From positions 1 through 64,000 of the forward strand of contig JBNJEU010000005.1 of NCBI GenBank assembly GCA_051746205.1: a DNA stretch of 64,000 nt, read 5' to 3'. A program made the position numbers and the translations under genes. The notes beneath the pieces were generated by a model. It searched no databases. It was not told where the DNA came from and was given only the letters and a program-made list of their open reading frames with translations. How positions within the stretch are numbered: position 1 is the stretch's first letter; every line of letters begins with the position of its first letter. This DNA is from Thiohalospira sp051746205 (GTDB lineage: Bacteria > Pseudomonadota > Gammaproteobacteria > Thiohalospirales > Thiohalospiraceae). Shown in pieces: positions 7,733 through 16,081 of the stretch.

Positions 7733-10677
7733 GGCATCGTCTCCATCGCGGTGGTCTGTGGGGCCCCGCTGGCGGCCGGCAGGCTCAGGTGCGCGCGCGT
7801 GCCCTCACCGGGGCGGCTCTCGAACTGGATGGTGCCGTCGTGGGCCTGGATGATGGCATAGACCACCGCCAGTCCGATTCCGGTCCCCTGTCCCGGTGGC
7901 TTGGTGGTGAAAAAGGGCTCGAACAGACGCGACATGTCCTCGGGGGCGATGCCGCCGCCCTCGTCGAAGATGTCCAGCTCGATGCCGGCGGCGGTCCGTT
8001 CGGCGGTGACCTCGATGATTCCGCCGTCGGGGGAGGCGTCGGCGGCGTTGTTGAGCAGGTTGACCAGGACCTGCAGCAGGCGCGGTTCGTCACCGTGGAG
8101 GTAGAATCCCTGCGGGATGTCGCGCTGGAAGGCGACCCGGCGTCCGGCATGGGACAGACTCACCAGCCGGACCGCTTCCTCCACCAGCGGTGCCACGGCC
8201 ACGGGCGTCGGGTGGTGCCCCTCCCGATCGCCGCCGTGGCTGAAACGCAGCAGCGACTGAACAATGGCGCCGATCCGCTCGGTCTGGTCGCGGATCTGGC
8301 GCAGTCCGTCGCGGCAGCCCTCCGGAGCGGTGGTGTCCAGATCCTGGGCGAGGCAGGCGATGTTGGTGACCGGGTTGCCGATCTCGTGGGCCACCCCGGC
8401 GGCGAGTCGACCGATGGAGGCGAGGCGTTCGTTGTGGGCCAGTTCGGCCTCGAGACTCTGGAGGTCGGTGAGATCCTCCAACAGCAGCACCGTGCCGGCG
8501 CCCTCCACCTCGATGGCGGCCTTGTGCAGGTTGAACCAGCGGGTCCGGCCGTTATGGGCCACCTGGACCTTGCGCAGCGACTCCTCGTCGGCGCGCAGGA
8601 AGCCGCTGAGCAGTCCCCCCCAGGGGGGGCGCAGTTCGGCCAGAGGACGTCCCACCACGTCATCGGAGGCGAGGCCGGTGAGCGCTTCCAGCGCCTGGTT
8701 CCAGTGGATGACCTCGCCGTCGCCACTGATGGTCGCGGCACCCAGCGGCAGATCGTGCAGCACCTGCCGATGGTAGCGCCGGAGGGCGTCCAGCTGCACC
8801 GAGAGGCCCCGGAGTTCGGTGTGGGAATCCTCCAGACGCGCCTCGATGTGGCGCACGGTGTCGGCCAGCGCAATCTGGGCGCGGGGCTCCAGATGCAGAC
8901 GCTCGTCGACGATCATCCGTGCCAGTAGTGGCCCCATCAGACCGGAGAGATTGCGCTCGATCTGGCGACGCAGCCGGGTCAGTGCCTCCGGCTGGTCCTC
9001 GTCGGGGGAAAGGTCCAGATCCTTCAGGGCGCGCCGGACCTCGCGGCGTGCTACATCCTCGCCCACGGCCTCGGCGAGGCGGTCGGCGAACTGGCCAGCG
9101 GAGGTGGCGGTGACCACGCCGATTTCCTCGGTCTCGCCGGAGCGCAGACAGAGACGGGCGCTCTGTTCCTCGGCGGCGGTGGGGCGGGTCAGCAGGCTCA
9201 ACAGGATGAACAGGGTGCCGTTGACCAACAGGGTCGCGGCGGTGGCCACGAACCAGGGATCGGCGTCCGCCAGCCCGAGGGCCGCCTGGGCGTCGAAACC
9301 CGTGGTCAGGAGTCCGGCGTTTTCCAGCAGCGGGAGCAACAGCAGTACGGCCCAGACCGTAGCGCCGCCGAGCAGTCCGCCGACAAATCCGTGCCGGGTC
9401 GCCCGGGCCCAGAAGAGCAGACCGATGATCCCGGGCAGGAACTGGGCCACGGCGACGAAGGAGATGAGCCCCATCTCCACCAGCCCCTCGCGATGCTCCA
9501 GCAGCCGATAGAAGGCGTAGCCGGCCAGAATGATCAGGGCGATGACCACGCGTCGACTCCAGGTCAGCCAGCGGTAGAGGTTACCGCTCTCGGCCGGGCG
9601 CTGGGGCAGGCTGGCCGGCAGCAACAGGTGGTTCATCACCATCGCCGCCAGGGCCAGAGTGGTGACGATGACCATGGCGCTGGCGGCCGAGACGCCACCC
9701 ATGAAGGCGGCGAGGGTCAGCAGGTCATTGCCCTGGGAGAGCGGCAGCACCAGCACGTGGTAGTCCGGCGACCCCGGTGCCTCGGTGGCCTGGCCGGCCC
9801 AGAGGATCGGCGGGATGGCCAGATTGAGCAACAACAGAAACAGCGGGAAGCCCCAGGCTGCGGTTCGCAGCGCCCGTTCCGACGGCGCCTCGGCGAAGGC
9901 CATGTGGAACTGGCGCGGCAGCAGGAACGCGGCGGCAAAGGCGAGCAGCAGCAGGCTGGTCCAGGCGCCGTCGTGCATCGGCGTGTACATCGCCTCCAGC
10001 GCTTGGGGGTTGGCCTCCAGCCATTCGCCGAGACCGAGCGGTCCGCCGAAGACTCCGAACAGGGCGAACAGGCCCACCGCCAGCAGCGTCGACAGTTTGA
10101 CCACCGACTCGAAGGCGACGGCCATGACCAGCCCGTCGTGCCGCTCGCCGGGGGCAACATGGCGCGTGCCGAACAGGGTGGCGAACAGGACGAGCAGGGC
10201 ACAGAAGCCCAGCGCCAGGGTCTGTGGCGGCGTCTTCTGGGTCAGTACCTGGGCCGATTCGGTCACCGCTCGGATCTGCAAAGCCAGATAGGGCAGGGTC
10301 CCGACGAGCATGAACAGAGTCACGACCACCCCGGCCAGCTGACTGCGGTAGCGGAAGGTGAACAGATCGGCCAGGGAGGTGAGCTGATGCTCCCGGGTCA
10401 GGCGCAGGATGGGCAGCAGCAGAACCGGCGTCAGCAGAAAGACGAGGGTGGGGCCCAGATAGATGGTCAGGAAATTGAAGCCGTGATCCGCGGCGTAGCC
10501 GACGCTGCCGTAGAAGCTCCAGGTGGTGGCGTAGACTCCCAGGGCGAGGATGTAGATCACCGGATGCTGGACCAGTCGGGGGGGCAGCAGTCCCCGATCG
10601 GTGACATGGGCGATCACGAACAGCAGCGACAGGTAGCCGAAGGCCACTGCGAAGAGCAGGGCGACATCAACGGTCAT
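7729..10677 (-). CDS. cbrA: CbrA-like sensor histidine kinase with SLC5-type transporter domain
   Basis: This 982-residue inner-membrane kinase is close to the length of Pseudomonas CbrA. About the first 500 residues form a sodium:solute-symporter-like domain. A linker and a PAS-like region follow (about 600-730). The kinase core has the H-box GVAHEIGNP with His764, an N-box (VNLLNNAAD), and G-boxes (DEGGGIAP, GTGIGLAVV). In characterised CbrA the transporter domain can move histidine, but its link to signalling is unclear. I chose the ATG at 10677, not the upstream in-frame ATG at 10725, because the transmembrane sequence begins at once and the cbrX-like gene overlaps it by 11 bp. Its partner is the overlapping cbrB. 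Confidence 0.87.
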   Translation of the reverse strand: MTVDVALLFAVAFGYLSLLFVIAHVTDRGLLPPRLVQHPVIYILALGVYATTWSFYGSVGYAADHGFNFLTIYLGPTLVFLLTPVLLLPILRLTREHQLTSLADLFTFRYRSQLAGVVVTLFMLVGTLPYLALQIRAVTESAQVLTQKTPPQTLALGFCALLVLFATLFGTRHVAPGERHDGLVMAVAFESVVKLSTLLAVGLFALFGVFGGPLGLGEWLEANPQALEAMYTPMHDGAWTSLLLLAFAAAFLLPRQFHMAFAEAPSERALRTAAWGFPLFLLLLNLAIPPILWAGQATEAPGSPDYHVLVLPLSQGNDLLTLAAFMGGVSAASAMVIVTTLALAAMVMNHLLLPASLPQRPAESGNLYRWLTWSRRVVIALIILAGYAFYRLLEHREGLVEMGLISFVAVAQFLPGIIGLLFWARATRHGFVGGLLGGATVWAVLLLLPLLENAGLLTTGFDAQAALGLADADPWFVATAATLLVNGTLFILLSLLTRPTAAEEQSARLCLRSGETEEIGVVTATSAGQFADRLAEAVGEDVARREVRRALKDLDLSPDEDQPEALTRLRRQIERNLSGLMGPLLARMIVDERLHLEPRAQIALADTVRHIEARLEDSHTELRGLSVQLDALRRYHRQVLHDLPLGAATISGDGEVIHWNQALEALTGLASDDVVGRPLAELRPPWGGLLSGFLRADEESLRKVQVAHNGRTRWFNLHKAAIEVEGAGTVLLLEDLTDLQSLEAELAHNERLASIGRLAAGVAHEIGNPVTNIACLAQDLDTTAPEGCRDGLRQIRDQTERIGAIVQSLLRFSHGGDREGHHPTPVAVAPLVEEAVRLVSLSHAGRRVAFQRDIPQGFYLHGDEPRLLQVLVNLLNNAADASPDGGIIEVTAERTAAGIELDIFDEGGGIAPEDMSRLFEPFFTTKPPGQGTGIGLAVVYAIIQAHDGTIQFESRPGEGTRAHLSLPAASGAPQTTAMETMP

Positions 10678-10873
10678 GATCGCCTCGCTGGCGCAGCAGC
10701 AGGTAGCCGGCCGCGAGCAGGCCACCCCAGATCAGGTAGGGCGTGAACCAGCCGGCGGCGGGGCGCGCCCATAACAGCAGCAGCGGCGAGGCGAACAGGG
10801 CCAGGCCGAGGAGCAGGGCGATGAGCGCACGGTCGGTGCGTTCCGGACGGGGGGCCGGCATGGCGTCTACCAT
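10667..10873 (-). CDS. cbrX: CbrX-like small membrane protein
   Basis: This 68-residue protein has two hydrophobic segments (about residues 17-36 and 44-60) between basic ends. It ends 11 bp inside cbrA, in the same position as the small cbrX gene that overlaps cbrA in Pseudomonas and couples its translation. It may be a structural or regulatory partner of the transporter-like sensor, or mainly a coupling leader; its biochemical role is unknown. The start could be ATG 10873 or ATG 10861, and neither has a clear Shine-Dalgarno sequence. A TGTTAC-N5-GTAACA dyad ends 12 bp upstream of the first ATG, where a bound protein would affect transcription or initiation. Confidence 0.75.
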   Translation of the reverse strand: MVDAMPAPRPERTDRALIALLLGLALFASPLLLLWARPAAGWFTPYLIWGGLLAAGYLLLRQRGDHDR

Positions 10874-10884
10874 GGCTGACGGTG

Positions 10885-10901
10885 TGTTACGGAAAGTAAC
10901 A
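10885..10901. promoter_or_regulatory. TGTTAC-N5-GTAACA dyad upstream of cbrX
   Basis: A perfect 6-bp inverted repeat, TGTTAC-GGAAA-GTAACA, lies immediately upstream of the cbrX start. It is nearly the same as the distal site of the symporter operon (one base differs, in the spacer). It probably binds CbrB for autoregulation. No good -24/-12 element lies downstream of it, so repression or a sigma-70 promoter is as likely as activation. Confidence 0.65.
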
Positions 10902-10936
10902 GAGTGGGCCTTTCGTGAGAAGTGTGCCGGAGGGCG

Positions 10937-11842
10937 TCAGTCGAGAACTGCTCGGGTTCCGCACGGTATCCGTGACGGTTCCCAGGCCGAAACGGCCCAC
11001 GGCAGCAGCTCGTCGGGCCCGGCACCATGGAGCTCGGCCGGCGGATCCTGACCGAGGACGTCCAGGGCTTGCCAGAGTGGTCGTCCGGGGATGGTGTCGT
11101 CCACCGGGGGGGCGCCGGTCTGCTTGCTCAGCTTTTCGCCGGCGGCATTGACCGCCACCGGCAGGTGGCGATAGCCGGGGGTCGACAGACCGAGGGCGTT
11201 CTGGAGCAGGATCTGGCGCGCGGTCGAGTCGAGCAGATCGGCGCCGCGCACCACCTCGGTGATCCCGGCGTCGGCGTCGTCCACCACCACGGCCAGTTGG
11301 TAGGCGAACAGGCCATCGGCCCGACGGATGGTGAAATCGCCCACTTCGGCCGTGACATCCTGACGTTGGGCCCCCAGGGTGGCGTCGGTGAAATGCACCG
11401 GTGGCAGGCCCTGGACCAGGAACCGCCAGGAACGCGCCGGCCGGCCGCCGAGCCCGGCGCGGCAGGTGCCGGGATAGACGCCGCGCGGCAACCCCATGGC
11501 CTCGGCAGCGGCGCGTTCCTCGGCGCGGCTGCAGGCGCAGGGGTAGGCTCGTTGCAGCTCGATAAGCCGGTCCAGGGCGTGCTGGTAATGTGCTTTGCGG
11601 GCACTCTGCCGGACCACCGGCCCGTCCCAGGTCAGCCCGAAGCGTTCCAGACCGCGCAGGATGGCATCGGCAGCCCCGGGCACGGTGCGCGGTTCATCCA
11701 GATCCTCCATGCGCACGAGCCATTCACCACCCGCGCGCCGAACGGGCAGATAACTGCCCAGTGCGGCGACCAGGGAGCCGAAATGGAGGGGGCCGGTGGG
11801 GGACGGGGCGAAGCGGCCACGACAGACGGGAGCCGGTGTCAT
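10937..11842 (-). CDS. gluQ: Glutamyl-Q tRNA(Asp) synthetase
   Basis: This truncated glutamyl-tRNA-synthetase paralogue of 301 residues transfers glutamate onto the queuosine base of tRNA-Asp, not onto tRNA-Glu. The class I HIGH-like motif is PTGPLHFGS (about residues 14-22) and the KMSKS-like motif is KLSKQ (about 238-242). The zinc-site cysteines are seen in PCACSRAE and YPGTC. The anticodon-binding domain of full GluRS is missing, as expected. It lies 23 bp downstream of dksA, the usual dksA-gluQ linkage. A queuosine-pathway gene (queF) lies about 5.5 kb away. The start is ATG 11842; a longer open frame upstream only shadows dksA. Confidence 0.95.
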   Translation of the reverse strand: MTPAPVCRGRFAPSPTGPLHFGSLVAALGSYLPVRRAGGEWLVRMEDLDEPRTVPGAADAILRGLERFGLTWDGPVVRQSARKAHYQHALDRLIELQRAYPCACSRAEERAAAEAMGLPRGVYPGTCRAGLGGRPARSWRFLVQGLPPVHFTDATLGAQRQDVTAEVGDFTIRRADGLFAYQLAVVVDDADAGITEVVRGADLLDSTARQILLQNALGLSTPGYRHLPVAVNAAGEKLSKQTGAPPVDDTIPGRPLWQALDVLGQDPPAELHGAGPDELLPWAVSAWEPSRIPCGTRAVLD

Positions 11843-11865
11843 GGGACCGTTTCGCCCGGATGCGC

Positions 11866-12306
11866 TCAGCCGCGCTGGCGTTCGCGCACCTCGTCGAGGG
11901 TCTTGCAGTCGATGCAGAGGGTAGCGGTTGGGCGCGCCTCGAGGCGACGGATCCCGATCTCGACGCCGCACGCCTCGCAGTAGCCATAGTCGCCTTCTTC
12001 CAGCTTGTTCAGCGCTTCGTCGATCTTGCCGATCAGTTTGCGCTCCCGATCGCGGGTCCGCAGTTCCATGGTGAACTCGGATTCCTGACTGGCGCGGTCG
12101 TTGGGGTCGGGGAAGTTGGCCGCCTCGTCCTGCATGTGGTGAACGGTCCGATCCACCTCCTCCATCAGTTCCCGCTTCCAGCTCTGAAGGATGTTGCGGA
12201 AGTGTTCTTCCTGCTGCGGGTTCATGTACTCCTCGCCCGCCTCTTCCTGATAGGGGGCGATCCCGTTCACCAGGTTTTCTGCATCCTTCTTGTCGGCTTC
12301 TGCCAT
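11866..12306 (-). CDS. dksA: RNA polymerase-binding transcription factor DksA
   Basis: This 146-residue protein enters the RNA polymerase secondary channel and, with ppGpp, tunes rRNA and amino-acid promoters. The coiled-coil tip has the required D-x-x-D-x-A motif (Asp67, Asp70, Ala72). The four-cysteine zinc finger is intact (CEAC and CIDC). Length and sequence are typical of proteobacterial DksA. The ribosome binding site GAGGAGGGG precedes ATG 12306. A good sigma-70 promoter lies 45-74 bp upstream, and gluQ follows closely. Confidence 0.97.
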   Translation of the reverse strand: MAEADKKDAENLVNGIAPYQEEAGEEYMNPQQEEHFRNILQSWKRELMEEVDRTVHHMQDEAANFPDPNDRASQESEFTMELRTRDRERKLIGKIDEALNKLEEGDYGYCEACGVEIGIRRLEARPTATLCIDCKTLDEVRERQRG

Positions 12307-12350
12307 GGTCCCCTCCTCGGGTACGTATGCTCGAATTCGAAAGGCGCAAC

Positions 12351-12380
12351 TCTATACCAGAGAACAGGCCTGTCTGGCAA
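12351..12380 (-). promoter_or_regulatory. Sigma-70 promoter of dksA with palindrome in the spacer
   Basis: On the minus strand, TTGCCA (12380-12375) and TATAGA (12356-12351) are separated by 18 bp. Transcription would begin near 12344, giving a leader of about 38 nt with a strong ribosome binding site. The spacer contains the perfect palindrome ACAGGCCTGT (12364-12373), which could be an operator. Confidence 0.65.
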
Positions 12381-12532
12381 GAAAAGGGGGCATCCATCCG
12401 ACGGGCTCACGGCCGTTCCCCGACGGAGCCGGAGTGAATCCGCAGATGGAAACCATCCCGGATGTTTCAGGATGATTGAAGGACCATTGCAGAAAAGCCG
12501 ACGCCGTGCCACTTGGTCACTAGTCAGCCATT

Positions 12533-12575
12533 CGGTTCACGAACCGGTCAACGCAGCCGGGTACTGCGTTATGAT
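12533..12575 (+). promoter_or_regulatory. Possible promoter region of the EAL-HDOD gene
   Basis: A TATGAT -10-like hexamer lies at 12570-12575, about 40 bp before the start codon, without a clear -35 element. A small dyad, CGGTTC-AC-GAACCG (12533-12546), lies where an operator or activator site could be. The rest of the 12307-12612 divergent gap holds the dksA promoter and nothing else I can name. Confidence 0.35.
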
Positions 12576-12612
12576 GAACGAAAGGTCCCGAACGATGTGA
12601 GAGGTGGTACGG

Positions 12613-13857
12613 ATGGAAGCAGGAGGAGAGACCACGGAGGTCATGGTGGGACGCCAGCCGATCTACGACCATCGGATGAACGTGCGAGCCTACGAACTCC
12701 TCTTTCGGGAAGCGGGTGCGAGCCAGGCCAATGTCGTGGATGGCAACCACGCCACCAGTCAGGTGCTCTACAACACCTTCATCGAGATCGGTCTGGACTC
12801 GATCGTCGGCCGGCACAAGGCCTTCGTCAATCTGACGCCGGCCTTTCTGATGGGCGAGTATCCGCTGCCGAAGAGTTCCGGTAACCTGGTGCTGGAGATC
12901 CTGGAGGACATCGAGCCCACCCCGGAACTGGTGGAATCCATCCGCAAACTGCGTGAACAGGGCTACACCATTGCTCTGGATGACTTCGTCTACAGTCCCC
13001 ATCTCCAGCCGCTGGTCGATCTGGCCAACATCATCAAGATCGACATCACTCAGATGGACGAGGCGGGCCTGGCCGAGCACGTCCAGCGGCTGCGCAGAGA
13101 CGATCAGTTGCTGTTGGCGGAGAAGGTGGAGACCTACGGCGAATTCGAGTACTGCCAGCACCTGGGTTTCGACCTCTATCAGGGCTATTTCTTCTGCCGG
13201 CCCAACATCATCAAGGGAAAACACCTGCCCACCAACCGGCTGGCCCTGATGCAGCTGCTCAGCGAGCTGCAGCGTGAAGAGGCCGATATCGGTAAACTGG
13301 AACAATTGATCAGTCAGGATGTGACCCTTTCCTATCGCCTGATCCGGCTGATCAATTCGGCGGCCTTCGCCCTGTCCACTCGCGTGGAATCCATCTCCCG
13401 CGCACTGATGCTTCTGGGACTGGATGCGGTGCGCAACTGGGCGAGCCTGCTGGCGCTGTCGAACATCGACGACAAGCCGATGGAACTGGTGCGCAACTCC
13501 GCGGTGCGGGCACGCATGGCCGAGCTGGTGGGTGGCGTCGTGGACAGCGGAGTGGATCCCGGAACGTACTTCACCGCAGGCCTGTTCTCGAACCTGGATG
13601 CGCTCGTGGACAAATCCATGGACGCCATCCTCGACGAATTGCCGCTGAGTGAACAGGTCTGCGAGGCGCTGCTTACCGGGCAAGGCAGTGTCGGTGTTGT
13701 CCTTCAGGTGGTCCTCGCCTATGAACAGGCGGAATGGGAGGACCTGGAACGGCTGAATACCGGGATCCCGCTGTCGACTCTCCGCCAGCATTATCTCGAG
13801 GCCATCGGCTGGGCCGACTCCCTGGTCTCCGAAGTGGTTGAAGGCAAGGCGGCCTGA
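12613..13857 (+). CDS. EAL-HDOD domain signalling protein
   Basis: This 414-residue cytoplasmic protein has an N-terminal EAL-like domain (about 8-200) and a C-terminal HDOD domain (about 205-400). The signature EAL has become ELL (Glu28), and the catalytic loop after ALDDF is shortened, although NLTP, LEILE, IKID, AEKVE and QGY positions remain. Such YuxH-like proteins usually sense or relay cyclic di-GMP and do not degrade it. HDOD domains are protein-interaction modules related to HD hydrolases. I chose ATG 12613 because GAGAGGTGG lies just upstream; GTG 12604 falls within that ribosome binding site. It is monocistronic and divergent from dksA. Confidence 0.9.
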   Translation: MEAGGETTEVMVGRQPIYDHRMNVRAYELLFREAGASQANVVDGNHATSQVLYNTFIEIGLDSIVGRHKAFVNLTPAFLMGEYPLPKSSGNLVLEILEDIEPTPELVESIRKLREQGYTIALDDFVYSPHLQPLVDLANIIKIDITQMDEAGLAEHVQRLRRDDQLLLAEKVETYGEFEYCQHLGFDLYQGYFFCRPNIIKGKHLPTNRLALMQLLSELQREEADIGKLEQLISQDVTLSYRLIRLINSAAFALSTRVESISRALMLLGLDAVRNWASLLALSNIDDKPMELVRNSAVRARMAELVGGVVDSGVDPGTYFTAGLFSNLDALVDKSMDAILDELPLSEQVCEALLTGQGSVGVVLQVVLAYEQAEWEDLERLNTGIPLSTLRQHYLEAIGWADSLVSEVVEGKAA

Positions 13858-14040
13858 GTCGCACTTCCTCCCATCCAGTCGCGGCGAACTTCACGTCTCG
13901 TGATTCGAACGCCTCGTCACCGCGTCGTGGTTCACATGCCCCGGGGGGCGGGCACGGGCCGAACAGTGCCGCTGTTCCCGTTTACGGCCTCGACGACTCT
14001 GGGTAAGGTTCACGCTTTCCCTGAACCGGAGAAATGCCGC

Positions 14041-14814
14041 GTGGAACTCGAAGCCCTGTTGTTCGACGTTGACGGGACACTGGCCGATACCGAGCGTGAT
14101 GGTCATCGAGTCGCCTTCAACCGTGCCTTTGCCGAGGCCGGTCTGGACTGGCACTGGTCGGTGCCGCTGTATGGCGAATTGCTGGCGGTGACCGGTGGCA
14201 AGGAGCGGATCCGCCGTTATCTGGAGGCCCATCGTCCGGATGTCCGGCTTCCGGAGGATGCCGACGGGTACATCGCAGAACTCCACGCCGCGAAGACTCG
14301 CCACTACACCGGGATGCTTGCCGAGGGCGCCATCCCGCTCCGGCCGGGCGTCGAGCGGTTGCTGCGCGAGGCGCGGGATGCCGGCCTGCGCCTCGGCATT
14401 GCCACCACCACTACGCCGGAGAACGTCACTGCCTTGATGACCCATGCGCTGGGTGCGGCGGCGCTGGATTGGTTCGAGGTCATTGCCGCCGGCGATGTGG
14501 TCCCGGCAAAGAAGCCGGCGCCCGATATCTACGACTATGCCCTGGAGCAACTGGGCGTGTCACCAGCGGCCGCACTGGCGGTGGAAGATTCGGATCCCGG
14601 TCTGCAATCGGCGCGGGCGGCGGGTTTGACGACCGTCATAACGGTCAACGACTATACCCGAGCACAGGACTTTACCGACGCCGTGGCCGTGTTGTCCGAT
14701 CTCGGTGAGCCAGGGCACTGGCCCGTTGAAGAGGCCAGTGGTGAACGGGTGCCACCTGTGGACCTGGCCAGGCTGCGGAGCTGGCATGCCGATTCCTTGT
14801 CACAACGTGGGTGA
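14041..14814 (+). CDS. cbbY: CbbY-type HAD phosphatase
   Basis: This HAD-superfamily phosphatase of 257 residues has motif I FDVDGTLADTERDGH (nucleophile Asp about residue 9), motif II in GIATTTT, motif III lysines in AKKPAPDIY, and motif IV EDSDPG. The sequence is that of the CbbY branch, whose characterised members hydrolyse xylulose-1,5-bisphosphate, an inhibitor of Rubisco. No Rubisco gene is in the window, so autotrophy is inference. The GTG at 14041 is chosen because a GGAG lies 8 nt upstream and homologues start just before the FDVDGT motif. The upstream in-frame extension to 13900 looks non-coding. Confidence 0.85.
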   Translation: MELEALLFDVDGTLADTERDGHRVAFNRAFAEAGLDWHWSVPLYGELLAVTGGKERIRRYLEAHRPDVRLPEDADGYIAELHAAKTRHYTGMLAEGAIPLRPGVERLLREARDAGLRLGIATTTTPENVTALMTHALGAAALDWFEVIAAGDVVPAKKPAPDIYDYALEQLGVSPAAALAVEDSDPGLQSARAAGLTTVITVNDYTRAQDFTDAVAVLSDLGEPGHWPVEEASGERVPPVDLARLRSWHADSLSQRG

Positions 14815-14899
14815 CCCCTTAACCTGCGTATCCTGTGGCGCGAACTACAAGTGAAGTGAGTGGCTCCCCTGTTCGGGCCACCCGGAGCGTATCCGACCC

Positions 14900-16081
14900 A
14901 TGAAGAAGATAGGCGAGCTGGCAGAGAGCCGTGAAGAACGTCTTGTGCAGGTGGGCGAGGGTGAAATCCAGACCGGAAAGCCCCTGCCGTGGGATGTCTA
15001 CGACGCCAAGGGCGTGCTTCTCATGGATGCCGGCACCCTCATCGAGTCCGAGGAACAGGCCCGGAAACTGTCTTCGGAGGGGAATCAGCGCAAAATCGGG
15101 GGGACCCGGCAGGTCAATGTAACCCCGGTGGGCAAGGATCCGATGACGGGATCCACCTCCAACCCTTTCGCTCGCGTCGACGAGTTTCTGCGCCGGCTGA
15201 ACGGCATGCTGAAGGCCCTGATCAAGCCGGACGATCCGAAAGCGATGGAAAAACGGGTTCTCCGCTTCGCAGAGGGGATCCAGGAGCTCGTGGGTCGCGA
15301 TGTCGATGCCGCTCTGGGGGCCTGCCATCTGGTGAATCAGGAAGATTATGTCGTCAACCACACCCTGTACGTGGCCCTGCTTTCCGAGCTCGTCGCCCGC
15401 CGCCTGGAAAAGGCGGAACCGGAACGCCGTTCCCTGGTCGCCGCCTCGCTGACCGCCAACCTTGCCATGCTGGGTCTGCAACGCCGCCTGGTGGCTCAGG
15501 CCGAACCCCTGACCGAGGAGCAGCGGCAGGCCATCCACGACCATCCCGCACGGGCGGTGAAACACCTCCGGAACCTGGGGGTCGAGGATGATCTCTGGCT
15601 CGAGATCATCCTGCAGCACCACGAACGCCTCGACGGCGGGGGGTATCCCCGGGGCCTCAAGGGCGAGGCCTTCATCGAGGAGGCGCGGGTCATGGCCATC
15701 GCCGATCGCTACCATGCCATGATCTCCGGGCGAAAGTATCGCAAGGGGCTGATGCCGCGCGAGGCGTTGCGCAAGCTGTTCATGGAGGACGGCCAGGTGA
15801 TCTCGGCCGATCTGGCCCAGCTCTTCATCAAGGAGGTGGGGTTCTTCCCGCCGGGCTCCTTCGTCAAGCTTGCCAACGGCGAGGCGGGCCTGGTCATCCG
15901 GCGCGGCGGCCAGCCGATGACCCCCGAGGTCGCGGCTCTGGCCAGCGAGCAGGGGCGTTTCTACGCTCAGCCGCTACGCCGCGACACCAGCCAGTCCGAG
16001 TTCGCCATCAAGGGGATGGGGCGTCCGCCGAGCCACATCCCGTTCAATGTCCCCTACCTCTGGGGCTACCGCGAACTCTGA
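14900..16081 (+). CDS. Degenerate HD-GYP domain protein
   Basis: This 393-residue cytoplasmic protein has an HD-GYP fold (about 130-310) and a C-terminal tail. The GYP motif is intact (HHERLDGGGYP, GYP at residues 248-250), but the HD metal-binding pair is replaced by Ala186-Asn187 (LTANLAML). It probably cannot hydrolyse cyclic di-GMP normally, like the non-catalytic YN-GYP proteins known in pseudomonads. The downstream FPPGSFVKLANGEAGLV segment is common in this subgroup. The ATG at 14900 starts MKKIGELA. The gene ends inside the 3' end of the convergent kinase gene (16-bp overlap). It may act as a ligand-binding or partner protein; the pathway is unknown. Confidence 0.85.
   Translation: MKKIGELAESREERLVQVGEGEIQTGKPLPWDVYDAKGVLLMDAGTLIESEEQARKLSSEGNQRKIGGTRQVNVTPVGKDPMTGSTSNPFARVDEFLRRLNGMLKALIKPDDPKAMEKRVLRFAEGIQELVGRDVDAALGACHLVNQEDYVVNHTLYVALLSELVARRLEKAEPERRSLVAASLTANLAMLGLQRRLVAQAEPLTEEQRQAIHDHPARAVKHLRNLGVEDDLWLEIILQHHERLDGGGYPRGLKGEAFIEEARVMAIADRYHAMISGRKYRKGLMPREALRKLFMEDGQVISADLAQLFIKEVGFFPPGSFVKLANGEAGLVIRRGGQPMTPEVAALASEQGRFYAQPLRRDTSQSEFAIKGMGRPPSHIPFNVPYLWGYREL

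Noticed and set aside
10917..10937. Possible sigma-54 promoter (CGGCACACTTCTCAC, minus strand) upstream of cbrX
   Set aside because: The -24 half is near consensus but the invariant GC of the -12 element is absent.
13858..14040. Upstream extension of the CbbY gene from ATG 13900
   Set aside because: The extra 47 residues are basic and unlike the family, whereas GTG 14041 has a ribosome binding site and the standard N-terminus.
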